The notes beneath the pieces are model-generated. The model ran no database searches, was not told the DNA's origin, and saw nothing but the letters and a program-made list of their open reading frames with translations. DNA of 64,000 nt. Origin: Aselliscus stoliczkanus. Its lineage: Eukaryota > Chordata > Mammalia > Chiroptera > Hipposideridae. The position numbers were made by a program, and so were the translations under genes. The stretch covers positions 92,735,117 to 92,799,116 of the forward strand of contig CM066740.1 of assembly GCA_033961575.1 (NCBI GenBank), given 5' to 3'. This document shows positions 31,186-42,641 of this stretch, in pieces (the stretch's first letter is position 1; each line of letters begins with the position of its first letter).

Positions 31186-33989
31186 CACCAGGCGGAAGGG
31201 GACAGTTCCACAGGATGTGGGGGAGAGTGCCCAGCGGGCCGCCCACTCACTCCCTTTAGACGCAGAATCAGGAGGACGAGCTGGAAAATTTCTAAGGCGA
31301 CCGGACTCTTTGGAGCCTGTGGCCCATGTGGGGCGAATGCCTGTCCCGCAGTCGGGGGCCAGCGGGCAGACCCAGTCCAGCAAGAAATGGCGTCGAGGTC
31401 CTGGGTTTCCTGACGGGCCCTCTTCAGGGGTGAAAAGTTTTTGGAAGTCAACCAGGCCACAGTTAATACAATCTTGTTTTAAAGGGCGTCTGCGACTTCA
31501 GAACAGGCCAACAGACAGATAAGCGGCCCCTGTCAGCACACGGGGAAGCTGGGGCACAGGAAGCCCCCCGGGCAGCAAGGCCCACCGTGTCAGCAGCTGC
31601 TGTGAGGCCGCAGCAAGGGTCCCCTCCTCATCCCCCCGCAGTAACGCGGGGCCAGGCCCACGACTCCAACAAGAATTACGCACAGAGACTGGCTTCTTCA
31701 CAAAGGAGTTAGTTGTAAGAAAGTCAAATCCTACGTGGGGAGTGAGCGAGGGAGGGAGGGAGATGTTTGTTTCTTCCTGGGGTGACATCTGTGTCCCTCA
31801 GCCGCCACATGCAGCGACCGTCCTTCACCTGCTAAGAGGGTGGCCACTGCCGGACACACGGCCGAGCTCTGAGCGTGAGATGCCACAGCTGACAGACCCA
31901 ACGGCCTTGCAGTGCGTGTCGGGCCTAAAGCCTCAGGCTGCATACAGGGCAGGAGGCCGGAGGTTGAGGAAATGCGCCTCCCGGGGTCCAGGTGGGCTCT
32001 TCTGGGAGCTGGACCACGTGGCCTCCAGCAGGGCAGCCGGCTCCGCGGGGTGGGGTTCAAGAGGCTTGGTGTGGGGTGACCATCCCGGTCCCTCATGCAT
32101 GCTGACACACGGAGGGGCTCGTGTGTGACACAGGCTTAAAATGAATGCTCTCTCTTCAGGTTGCTTAGGGCACTTTCTGTGCGTCCTTGGGGCTGGTTTT
32201 AAAACCCCTTTGGGCAGCAATCTGACTGCAGGGTGGTCTGTGGGCTGAACGCGGCACTGAAGCCTAAACACCCTCCAGTGGGTTGCTGAGTCACCTTCCA
32301 GGCGCTGGCTGGCCCACGTGACGCCCTCAGAGCTGTGGCTGCCACGGCTAAGCCAGGGCCGGCAGCCTCCGCAACAGGGACCCTGGGCCCGTGGTGGGCC
32401 CCCCGGGCAGCGCGACACTATCCTGTTTTATTGCAGCGTGACACGGCTTTCCATGCCTGCTTGTGAGGGAAGGTGGGGAAAAGGAAGCAGGGGCCTGACA
32501 AGGCTTTGCCCAGACAAGGCATTTAAAGTACCGAAGAACACAGGGGCGATACCTCAGAAGTGTGCTCGACCGGAAACCGACACTGAACGGGGGAAATCCG
32601 ACGAATGCTAAAAAATACGCGGCACTAAAATTAGCCACGGAACGGCTTCATTAAGTAAAACCCGCGTGTGGCGTGGGCAGCTGCCTCCCGCCCATCAGGG
32701 TGAAGGATAATGAGCTGTGTGGAGTGTGCGGCCTGGACCTCCACGGGCTCAGAAGACGGGCGTCACGGGGAAGGCTGCCCTGGTCAGGCCCCCGAGTGTC
32801 ACCGTGACGTGCGACACAAAGCACAGGTCCTCGGTGGGGGGTGCCTTGGTCACGTCATAAAGGCTTTCCTGGAGCAACGGGGTTCACTGAAGCCCTCCAG
32901 CGCCCAGGAGGCTCCCTCTAGTGCCCTGAACACGGAACGATCTCTCTCAGCCCCGTCTTGCTGGCAGCTGTGTTAGGCTCCGGAGAACAGACCCGTCGGA
33001 CACGCTCAAGTTGAAAGCATGTCCACAGTCACGCAAGTACAACATAGACAAGAAAAACCGCCGGGAAGGCTGGGCAGGAGCCCACGACCCAGCCGGGCCT
33101 GGGCAGGGCGGGGTCCGTGCAGAAGCTTCTGGTATTTTCCATGTGAGAAGCACAGCCGGGGAGCCCAGCCTTGCGCCGGGCGCCTCCGTCCCCAGCACAC
33201 AGCAGACCGCCGTGTCACGCCGTCAGGCCCGGGCCCCGGGCCTCAGGTCCCGGCCGGTCACTGCCTTTCCTCACTCACGAGGCTCAGCGGTTTTTCAGCT
33301 TCACACATGGGCTCAATATGCTTTGGAGACAACAGAGGTGTTTCAGCTCGAGATACAAAGCATTAACCATTAAACAGCAAAATGGACAGAACATTAGTAT
33401 TAAAATATTAAAACCATTTTTAAAACAAAAGAATGCGTCTCTCTGTGCTGATCCTTCCCAGTGCGCCCAGCCACGCTCCCGAGGGGGCCCCTCGAGCCGG
33501 GCCGGGCGGTCAACTCTCGCCCACAAGGTTCTGCACACGGCAGGGCTTCAGGCAGCCGTTCCTCGTCGGTGTAAGAAAGACCGTGTGCCACGTGGGGGAG
33601 AGAGGCCTCCCTGTCGCATGAGGCAGCCGTCCCAATCCGCCCTCTGGAGGAGCGGAGGTGGTGTGTGCCCCCGGCTCCCACGGAAAGGACGGACACGCGT
33701 GGGGCTGTCCACGACTGCAGGGCGAGCACTGGGCCCCGACGCGCAGCCAGAGGGGCTGACCGGACCTTTACCTTCACTGACGTCGCCACGAGGGGCTCGT
33801 GCTGCTGGTGGATCGGAGGCGCCCTGGGGCCGCTGGGCTTAGGAAGCTCAAGGGGCCATGAAACATCCCTGGACCCAGGCGTCTCGGTGTCATCATGCAC
33901 AGCAGCCGCATGCAGCCAGGCCGGCGACCCCTCCGCTGGGGGAGCCCGGGAGCCCAACGAGGCTCTCCCGGCGGCCACCTGAACCTTCC

Positions 33990-34790
33990 ACTGAGAGTTA
34001 ACGTCTCTTGTAAGAAAACGGGAAAATCTTTATGACTCAGGTTTGGCAACGTTTCTTGGATATGACAGTAAAAGTACAGGCAGAAAAAGGAAAAACAGAT
34101 CAACTGGGCATCATGAAAATTAAATTGTGCACCTAAGCAGACAATTGGTAGTGCGTGGGCGTGGAAAGGGTCCCTCCCAACGGGAGCAGCCACCCGAAAA
34201 TCACAGTCTGATAAGGGCTTAAATTCAGGACACAAAAGATGCCTATGGCCCAACAACAAAAACAGCAGACAAGTTGCACAGACACTTCCCTAAAGAAAAT
34301 GTCCCAACAGCCAACAAACACGTGAAAAAACATCGCCTGTCCTTAGGAAAATGTAAATCAAAACCACAATGAGACACCATCACACCTGTGAGGGTGGCTG
34401 CCATCAAAAACCCGAGCACGGCCGGTGGGCGGGTGGGACGGCGCCGCCAGGGAGCTCACGTGGAGCCCGCCGCTGGCCCAGCCGCTCTGCCTGCGGATCT
34501 GCGCCAGGAAACCGAAGCAGGCCTCGGACAAGGCCTTTGCCCATCAGCATTTCTCGCCGTGGCTGAAGGGCCCGCAGGTGACCGGTGGGCCCAGGGTGCA
34601 GCACCGCTCGGCCTCAACAAGGAGGGGCATTCTGGCACCTGCCACAGCGTGGGTGGGCCCAGGGGCACTGCTCAGGGACAAAGGACAGGTACCGTGTGAC
34701 GCCACTGGTGCAAGCGACTCGAGTGTCGGAGTCTCAGAGTCGCAGGGACAGGAAGTGGGCGGGGATTACAGAGAGGAGCTGCAGCCCGAC
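33990..34790 (+). mobile_element. LINE-1 fragment, ORF2 3' part plus 3' UTR
   Basis: Plus-strand phrases typical of L1 ORF2 end: GAAAATTAAATTGTGCACC, then AAATGTAAATCAAAACCACA followed by ATGAGACACCATCACACC. The later GAGTCGCAGGGACAGGAAGT segment resembles an L1 3' UTR. Degenerate, with many stops. Confidence 0.7.
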
Positions 34791-37452
34791 ACACCGGGTG
34801 ACCGGAAAACGGCAGCACAGCGCAGGCTGCTGAGATGAAGGGAGCCGGATGGATGGCCGCGTGCGCCAGCGAGCACGCGGCGGGGAGCCTCAGGCGCACA
34901 CGCTCGGCCACCTGCCCACAGCAGGCTGCACAGGCTCCTGAGTGACACCCCGCCCTGGGGACCCGCCAACAAACAGAAACAGCCCCCAAACACACTTGGG
35001 CTTTGAATACCCACAGCGGCTGGGGGCCAGGGGTCCTGGCCGAGCAGAGTGCAATGCCACGCGGGGTGACCCACAAACGCGGTCTTTGGGAAGCTCCCCC
35101 ATGCAGCCCAGAGAAAAGGAAACCCTGGGTAAAGGGAAGCCACAGACAAAAACTTAAAAAGCACAACCTTGGAAAAGATCTTGGCTGCAAAACGATTATC
35201 ATTCCATTTGAGCTAAGTGCGTCCATGACACACGGATATGCTGGCTAAACATTAATCCCGATGCAAAATATTAATTATGAGTTAGAAACATATTCGCAGT
35301 GAAGCAAAAGGGAGCCACGGAATTCCACAGGTCGGACTCGACCCTCGCTGCACTGCCCTCCGCACGGGGGACCCGCCGGCTCCGGGCCGGCCCTTCACAG
35401 GCCCTAACCCCGGACGGCCTCTGACCCAGGGCACCAGCTCCTGGGTCTGGTGGGGCGTGGCAGCCGCAGGAAAGCTCTGTGGAGGCTTTGGTCCCGCCCA
35501 ATTCACCCCTTTTCAGAAAAGGAAATGGGAAGAAAGGTTTGGGCTCCGGGCCTTTGATCGTCGCGCCCAGGGGGTCTGCAGCAGGCCCGCAGCTTCTCAG
35601 GCCAGACAAAGGCGGCCAGGAGGGCCTGGGCCGGAACAAAACCCCGGCGGCGGGGCTCAGTGTGGCGGCCTGGGAAAGGCGAGGCGGCTGGCCAGGAGGG
35701 GCCGCCCTGCCCTTTGATGTCACAGGGGCCAGGCCTGGCCCCAGACGAGGGGCTTTGACGGAGCAACCCCCGCCCCCAGCAGAGGGGAGCAGGTCAAGAA
35801 CAGAAGGTGGGGCGACCAGTCTCCGGAAAGGCTGGGAGTGGCCTCTTGGGCCCGCTCCCCACGGGGTGGGGGGGCTAGCACAGCGGGACACTGGCCCCCT
35901 CTCCCGTGGAATCTGACTGCACAGTGCCCTGGGGCCGGGGCCTTCTACATGGTGGCTTTTCTGTGGAGTGGACCTGAGCCACTTGAACTCCAGGTCCCAG
36001 CCTGGGTGGACGCCAGACCGACCCCACCAACACAGAGAAAACGTCGCAGCCCTCTCCCTCCCTCGGACCGGCAAGGTTCCCACGTGTGCCCAGGGGCGGC
36101 GTCACCTCCCACAGCCAAGGTGGCCCCGGAAGTGTCTGATGTAGTGGAAGGGACATGTCACGTGCCTGGCAGACGGAGAAGAGAGGGCGCGGACGAGGGA
36201 AGACGCACAAATGCCATCAGAATGCCAAGCTCCCAGGAACTGCAAGTTTGGCAGTGACAAGACATAGGAGACGCGGTGGCACTAAAGGACAGGAACAAGT
36301 GACCTCTGGCCTGAAAAAGTTACGATTAAGTTGGGACTTACAACCAGGAAGTGCCATTGAAAGTGGCGCCATAGCATCTGCCCGCATCCAGGCTGCCTGT
36401 TGGCTCATCGGCAGCACCAAGCTCACCAAGGGGCCTGGGGTCCTTTCTGATGGTGACAGGCCGACCTCCTTCTCTCCCAGCAGACACCCAGCCAGGTGGG
36501 CTGGTGGCTGCTTGAAGGGCGTTCTGTCATTTATCCAGGCTGTCTAGTCCTTACATTCCTAACTCACATCTGGGCTCAAGGCATGTCCTGTTTTTCTTTT
36601 TAATAAAAAGAAAACAGGGTTAGGAAAATGCCTGTGTTGGGAGTCGCTGGCATTTGTGTGAAAATGTATAACCTCAGGTCTGTCATGGGCACCCGCTCCC
36701 ATGCCGAGCACACGATGGAGAAGGACACACGTGTGTGTGCACGTGCGTGTGTCGACATGGAGACCGGCGCCTCCATGGGTAAAAGGGACATGAACTGTCA
36801 CCCATCTCAGCGCTTCTTTTCCAAGTGGTACGGGACCCTGGCTGGTGTCACGGGAAGACGGGGTCTTCCAGGTAAGCTGGGGACATGCTGGGTCCCAGAA
36901 TCTAGACGCACTTGCCCCTACAGGGCCCCTCATGGGCGTGTCCACGGGCAGCTTTCCCGGTGTGGCCATGGTCCCTGAGGAGGACACTCCTCGGGTTTGC
37001 CCTGGAGACCACACCGGGAGACGCCAAGCCCCTCAGGTAGACGGAGGAGGCGCCTGCACAGCTTTGTGGGGCGTGAGGTGCTTTAAATGTTACAGAGGTC
37101 CTGGCCGCCTCGAGTGTTTCTGTTTATAACGGGAAGGCTCATGCGAACCCCTCCCTGGGTGTTCTGACCGGCACTGCACTGAGCCGGGCCAGGGCGCCTG
37201 CCTGGGCTCCAGGGTTAGCGAGAGGGCATTCAGCGCCCACCATGTACCAGGCCCAGTGTCCACACCGCCCAGCGCTGGTCACCAAGGCAGCACCTCAGGA
37301 GTCACCGTGCTTGCTGCAAACAGCTTTCATGTGATTTGGGAAAGGGACAGCCACCGGCTAATTTTCCGAGGCCTCTGGGAGCATGACACCAGGTTGCCAT
37401 AGCAACGCCATCCCGCTCTGAGCCGCAGCGCAGCGGCCGCCCCGAGTCTCAC

Positions 37453-37517
37453 CTTTGGCTATCTTGTTGAGAACCATGTCGATCAGGACGTAGGTGCCGC
37501 TCCTGCCCGCGCCGTCG
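37453..37517 (-). CDS. PTPRN2: PTPRN2 coding exon (third from the end): rest of the phosphatase signature
   Basis: The 65-bp exon completes Ser164 (C), then encodes [16 protein letters not shown] and NKIAK (165-185), and ends with one base of Gly186. It completes the P-loop [10 protein letters not shown]. Asp165 replaces the Ala of classical active phosphatases, a hallmark of the IA-2beta family and the reason for its very low phosphotyrosine activity; Arg169 of CX5R is kept. The acceptor is CTTCTGTTGACAG|C and the donor is GCCAAAG|GTGAGA. Phases agree with both neighbours. Confidence 0.96.
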
Positions 37518-39548
37518 CTGTCAACAGAAGGAGAGAGATGAAAAGGCTGCCGTCACGGTAACCCCACGCCAGCAAAGCCAACGACAGCTCAGTTCCTCTG
37601 TGTTTGAGTGGGGCTCATGAGGGGGGAGCAAGGCTGTGAGAGAAGGGGGGAAACGTGGGCTTGGAGGGGGCAGCAGGGGGAAGGGAGGAGGAAGAAGCAA
37701 GAACGCATGGCTGTGAGAGTCGATGGCCCTGGTATTCAGTGTCCGCCCCGAGCTGCGCGGGGCCCACGTAACCTCCCGCAGGGACGCGGGGCGCTGGGCG
37801 TCCGAGCAGGCAGGTGGCCCCACACACATGCCGCCCCGCTGTCACAGCACAGGGCACGCCATTCGTTCCTTAGTCGGCGTCTCCTTTATCACCTCCTCAC
37901 CCCCCACTATCATGGGAATAGCTACCATCTGGATGGAGATGTAAGGTTTTGAATCGTGCCTCAACAATAGCAAATGAAAGAAAATGATTCCTTTTCCGGG
38001 GAAAAGCAGCTCAGCACATCCCTTCTCTAGAAGCACGTGTGGCCATCTCGTCCCCCCAGATGTGTCCCCGAGAGGTGGCTGTTCTCCCCACGAGCAGCTT
38101 CAAGCAGACACTCTACATTTATACTCCGAGCAAAACCAATTGTGACTTTAGGGAAAAAGGAAATGTTGCCATGTCAAGACTTGAGGAATTGTGTGACTAA
38201 ACGGCAAATCCCAAGCTGTCAGTCTCTGGCTGGAAGGGTGGCCGGTGACCCCGAGAAACCACTGCCGAGACCGCAGGTCCGTCTTTCTGTAGTCAAGGAT
38301 CCTTGCGTTTGGCTGTCACATGTTTTTTCAAACAAAGGGCTGAAGAGAGCTGCCGTTGGAACGGTAAATATTCATACGTGGCACTTCCGCATACAGATCA
38401 CCTTCACTGCACAGACGCAGCTGAGCGGGCCCGGTATCTAACCCTCGGTGTGGACCAGCGGCCACGGCGCCTCCCTGTCACCGGGCCCCCCCTCCTCTCT
38501 CCTGTGCAGCCCTGCTCTTCCCAAGACCACTTGAGACTCACTATAAAACCTCCCATCTAGCTGCAGCCGGTCGGGGTGCTCTTGTGGAGAAAGCTGTTCT
38601 TTTCTGCTTTTTGGGGGAACCGAATCTTCTCTTCCTCTTCTCATAGGCTCACCTGGAACCCCACACTCAGACACACGTACACGAAGACAGACATACCCAC
38701 CTAGAGACGCATACACACCCACACAAACAGACTCTCACACACACAGACATACACACTCATGGACATTCACACGTATACATGCACCACGTACACACACACT
38801 GTCTCGCTCACACACACACTCTCTCACACATACTCTCTCTCACACACACACTCTCTTCTCAATTGAATTGACAGGCTTGGTGTTTGATCTTTGGAGACGT
38901 GTCTCCCCTTTATCCTAGACAGAAAGGAACATTCTACAAGACAATTCTAAAAACCTGGCATGTGTTTCTGTACCAGAAACAGCTGATGTGAGCCCAGGAG
39001 AAGACGGTGCCCTCCTGGTGAGTTTTCTGTGAGTGGGCCTGCTGTGACCTGAGGGGACGAGCCCTGAATTTTCACCCCAAGGCCCAGGCTCGTGACATAA
39101 ACCGGAGGTGGCCCCTCCTCCTGTAACTACAGCTTTTGTCCCCGTTCAAAATGGCCCCAAGCGCTTGTCATCTTCTGCACGTGGTTCCAAACCTCAGCTG
39201 CACGTATGGGTAGCCGAGACAGAGCAACAGATAAAAAATGCCGTCTCCAAGTTTCTGTGGCGGCACCACAGGACTTAGAGAAAACAAGGTGGCAGACACG
39301 AGCGCAGCGCCCTGCGCGCGGCTTCCGGGAAGGAGGCGCACCACGTGCAGGCTGGCCCGGCACACGGACATAGACACATGGCTTCACAGCTCAGGGACAC
39401 AGAAAACTCAGCTTAGAGCTCTGGTTTCCATGGGAAGCACCAGGTAGGTGTCATTATTAAGCCACCAGAAAGTTCAACTTCTGGATTTAATTGTGGTTTG
39501 TTTTTGAGGTACAAACACTTCTTAATCCATGTTAAAAGTTGTACTTGC
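37518..39548 (-). other. PTPRN2 intron, 2,031 bp, GC-AG type
   Basis: Starts GCAAGT and ends TTCTGTTGACAG on the minus strand. It contains a degenerate CA-rich simple repeat at 38650-38862. The remainder is unique sequence. Confidence 0.8.
38650..38862. repeat. Degenerate CA-rich simple repeat
   Basis: Imperfect (CA)n mixed with ACGTATAC-like and CTCTCTCACACA units over about 210 bp. Confidence 0.85.
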
Positions 39549-39602
39549 CTGCAATGAACAATTATTGGACAAGAACGGCCCCTGTAGCACTTGTTTACTT
39601 TT
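39549..39602 (-). CDS. PTPRN2: PTPRN2 54-bp micro-exon with the catalytic HC, followed by a GC donor
   Basis: The exon contributes the last base of Arg146, 17 codons [17 protein letters not shown] (147-163) and two bases of Ser164. It ends inside the CX5R signature, so the nucleophile Cys163 is here and the Arg is in the next exon. The acceptor is TTTTTATTTCAG|A. The donor is TTGCAG|GCAAGT, a GC splice site with otherwise perfect consensus. The first GT lies four bases on and would destroy the reading frame of the signature. The exon has no open frame long enough to stand out; it was found by translating the minus strand between its neighbours. Phases 2 and 2 match both sides. Confidence 0.95.
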
Positions 39603-40914
39603 CTGAAATAAAAAGAGATACAGAAATTACGTTTATGTATTAAGTCTTCTCGACTATGTCACCCCAAATCACCAATAAGCCAAAACATGTAAACCATGTC
39701 TCGGACATCGATTTGCAACAGCCTGTTTTGACAAAGAAAATCAAAATCACACACATGCTTTCAGAGGTTTATTTTTCTTTTCAATGTAAGTTATTAAACA
39801 GAGCTTTCAAAAAGGTTCTTACACTTTCACAAAGTCCTTTTCCCTTTGCAGGCATGAGCTCAAGGCCCCGGGTTGTGGGGTTCTCAGTCTGCCCTCCACC
39901 CGCCTTTCTGGCCTCTTGTTCCTACAATTAATTTCACCTTTTTTGTAGTTGTTGTGATACGAGTGTTGGATTCATCACTGAACTGTTTGAGTTTCTCAAT
40001 TTATGCTTAAAATTTCTCATGGTCTAGCTGTTGTGCTGGAATGTAATGTCATTATATCGTCTCAAAGCGGCACCTTAAAGATGTTCTGACCCGTCCGTTT
40101 TGTAAGGGTGTCTTGTCCGCATTATGGACAAGCAGCTGCAGGCGGGACAATCTTCCCATGCTTACACATGTGTGTGTGTCTAAAAACAACTTCATTATGC
40201 AGATTTCAGAGCAGAATTTATTAAAATTAACAAGAAGCGTAGATTGAATTTGTAACCAAGCCCTAAATCCAATCACAGGCTGATTTGAAACTCACTATAT
40301 AATAAAGTCAGTGAAACAAGCACACGTGTCCACAAAGCACATCGAAATTCTCCATAAAATGTTTCTGAATAAAGAAAATCAAAGACAGAATCTTGGTTTA
40401 TTGGAAGGAAAAAATGTGAGGTGGGTGTGCCCTAAAATGAGCTGTAAGAACATCTACAATAGAAGGCATGAGGTGAAAGTTAAAGAAGAATGACAATACA
40501 GAGAAATCTTTTTCCTCACACCAGAAACAGGGAAATGTCACATCTCTCTGCACAGGCTTGCCTGCTCAGCATGGAAGTAACTGCATGTGAAAATGCGGTC
40601 AGTGGCTGCCTTGCTCCCAGCCCTGCAGGCTGCGAGGCCCAGGGTGGGGTGCGGGCCGGGGGTGGGGGCCCACTCAGTTTGTGGTGTCAGCTCGAGCCTG
40701 TGTAGCTGCGCTGTCCTCTGTGGGCTGAACAGGGTGAGGTACTTCTGAGGGGAGGCCTACACCCCGACCAGCATGAGGGGTGCAGAGCCCAGGCAAGATG
40801 CAGCCAGCAGACGGGCCACGCTCTCAGCCTGCTCAGGGCAGCAAGTGATCTGGCTTCCATCCTCTGAAAACACGCAGCATTCAAAGACAACCCCAAAGGC
40901 ATCACGGGGATGTG

Positions 40915-41078
40915 AGATACAGTATGAGGACTGTAATCAGTAATGTTGTAAGGGCTTTATCAGGTGTCAGATGGGTAGTGGACTTTTCAGGGGATCACTT
41001 CATAAATTATATAAATGCGTGACCACTGCACTGTATACCTGAAACTAATATAAAATTAAAAAAATAAAAAATCACATA
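40915..41078 (+). mobile_element. LINE-1 3' terminal fragment
   Basis: ATCACTTCATAAATTATATA and then CACTGCACTGTATACCTGAA followed by ACTAATATAAAATT match the common mammalian L1 3' end, with an A-rich tail merging into the TA repeat at 41079-41096. Confidence 0.75.
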
Positions 41079-41096
41079 TATATATATATATATATA
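41079..41096. repeat. (TA)n microsatellite
   Basis: Nine TA units directly after the L1 tail, a typical place for microsatellite birth. Confidence 0.9.
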
Positions 41097-41479
41097 AAAT
41101 CATTAAAAAAATGAGAAGACCCAGAAACATGGGTCAAACAAGCTGCCCAGTGCCCCCATGGCCACGTCACATTTCGGCTGCAGCCTTTTCTTGCTTTTTG
41201 TGTACATTCCAATGTAAGGTTTGCGGGAAGAGGTGGAGAAAGCCACAGTGAACTCATTAACATCAGTGGCACACGTGAGCCGGAATGCCTCCAAAATTCC
41301 TGGCCCTTTCAGAGTAAACCAGATACAAAAACAGACCCACTCATTTCCCCCCAAACCTCCCAATCTGACTTGGGCCGTAAAGACAACCTCAGCTTTGCCT
41401 CTGACAAGACAGACGCCAGACCTCCGGGATGTACCTCGAGTGTGGGCATGTGAAGTCCAGCCACTCAAACAAGGCCGTG

Positions 41480-41600
41480 TGCACGAGTGTGTGTGCACGC
41501 ATGTGTATGTACGTGTGCTTGAGTGTGTGCGCACGTGTGCACGTACGTGTGCGTGTGTGTACGTGCATGCACACATGCATGTGCGTGTGTCCACGCACTG
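41480..41600. repeat. Alternating purine-pyrimidine tract (GT/GC/AC)
   Basis: About 120 bp of nearly perfect purine-pyrimidine alternation, made of GTGTGCACG, TGTATGTACGTG and CATGCACACATG words. It is more complex than a pure (GT)n repeat. Confidence 0.88.
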
Positions 41601-42554
41601 TGCTCATGTGAGGAATCGAGCAGGCTGACCTATCCGACCAGAGCGAAGGTGGCAGTGTTTTTACAGCCTTTTAGTTTCAAACCGGGAGTTTCTCAGCCTG
41701 GGGCTTCTAAACACGAGCCAGCTTGGCGCTGCCCCTCCAACATTCTGCTACAGGCCACATCTGGCCGTCCAGCCTGTGTTTGTAGGACTCAGCTCAGCTT
41801 CTGCACATTCTGTCACTGGCCAGTCGCCAGCACAAAAAAAGAACATTAAAAATAAATACGAGCTCAGGCCTGTCTTTCAGCGTCACCGGCTTCAGGAAAC
41901 ATGGCTGCGGGAGCCAGCGAGCGGCCGGGAGAGGTCCCTCCAGCTGCACGGCCTTCCAGCAAACGCGGGCCCGGCCACTGTGGGCAGCTGCTTCCCCAGA
42001 CCCACGGCTCCTGTGTTCGTGTGGCCACAGGTTTCAGCACTTTTTCCACAACGCGTTCTGACTGGCCGCCTGGCAGCCACTAGGAAGACTCTGCTGCCCC
42101 AGCGCGCTAACCCTGTTTACAAACAGCCACGAGACGCACAGTGTCAGTGCGGGGGCTGCTCAGCGTTACGTTTATCTGCAGAGACTCGCGTGCTCGTGTT
42201 ATTGCAGCGTGAGACCCCGGAGCAGGAAGGCAGAAGCACCACAGTCCACCAAAGCGTTCATCTGGTCGACCCAAGAGAGCGAGGCGCGTTAGTCACGGAC
42301 GGGCGATACACAGCCGCCTTATTTTACGCTATCAGAACAGATCATCAGGAGGCAAAAGGGCGCAAACATGGAGAAACACGGATATCATGTATACGTCCAC
42401 AGGAGGAATCCACGGAGAAAGAACGATTAGTAATACAAACCAACCCACGGGTCGCTCAGTGAGAAGCGACCGTCAGGCAGCCACCAGCGAGCAAAGGTCA
42501 GAGGTCGTTAGAGGCTCAGAAAAGGGGCTTCCCACACTGTCCCTGCAGTACAGT

Positions 42555-42641
42555 CACAGTTTCCAACGATCACTTTTGTGACTATGCAACTGGGCTCATA
42601 TTACTAGCTGCAACGTCACAAAAATGACACTGGCCACCGCT
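42555..42641 (-). ncRNA. MIR153-2: mir-153-2 microRNA hairpin in a PTPRN2 intron
   Basis: The minus strand of this 87-nt stretch matches the human mir-153-2 precursor as I know it, except at two positions. The 3p mature arm (42589-42568, starting TTGCATAG) is unchanged, seed included. The 5p arm (42627-42606, starting TCATTTTTGTGA) has C for T at position 13. The second change is just outside the 3p arm (ATCGTTGG instead of ATCATTGG). miR-153 is brain-enriched and represses synaptic and vesicle genes and alpha-synuclein. It lies inside the intron between 44770 and 39602 and is co-oriented with PTPRN2, so it is expected to be processed from the host transcript. Confidence 0.97.

Larger units (their letters stand above)
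29822..37452 (-). other. PTPRN2 intron, 7,631 bp
   Basis: GT-AG intron. It holds a long SINE (30111-30552), a MIR-like fragment (about 31035-31185), an L1 3'-part fragment (33990-34790), a GC-rich block at 35440-35950 and a short MIR-like piece near 37210-37260. The long minus-strand frame at 35271-36083 has no recognisable domain and sits in GC-rich DNA. Confidence 0.75.

Noticed and set aside
35271..36083. 270-codon minus-strand open frame in a PTPRN2 intron
   Set aside because: GC-rich, Pro/Arg/Gly-biased, overlapped by other frames, no domain, no splice context.
38650..38862. CRISPR-like or tandem-array structure
   Set aside because: It is a degenerate CA microsatellite without spaced repeats; no CRISPR array is expected or seen in this nuclear DNA.
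39543..39549. Alternative GT donor four bases downstream for the 54-bp PTPRN2 exon
   Set aside because: It would shift the frame within the [10 protein letters not shown] signature; the GC donor rejoins exactly.
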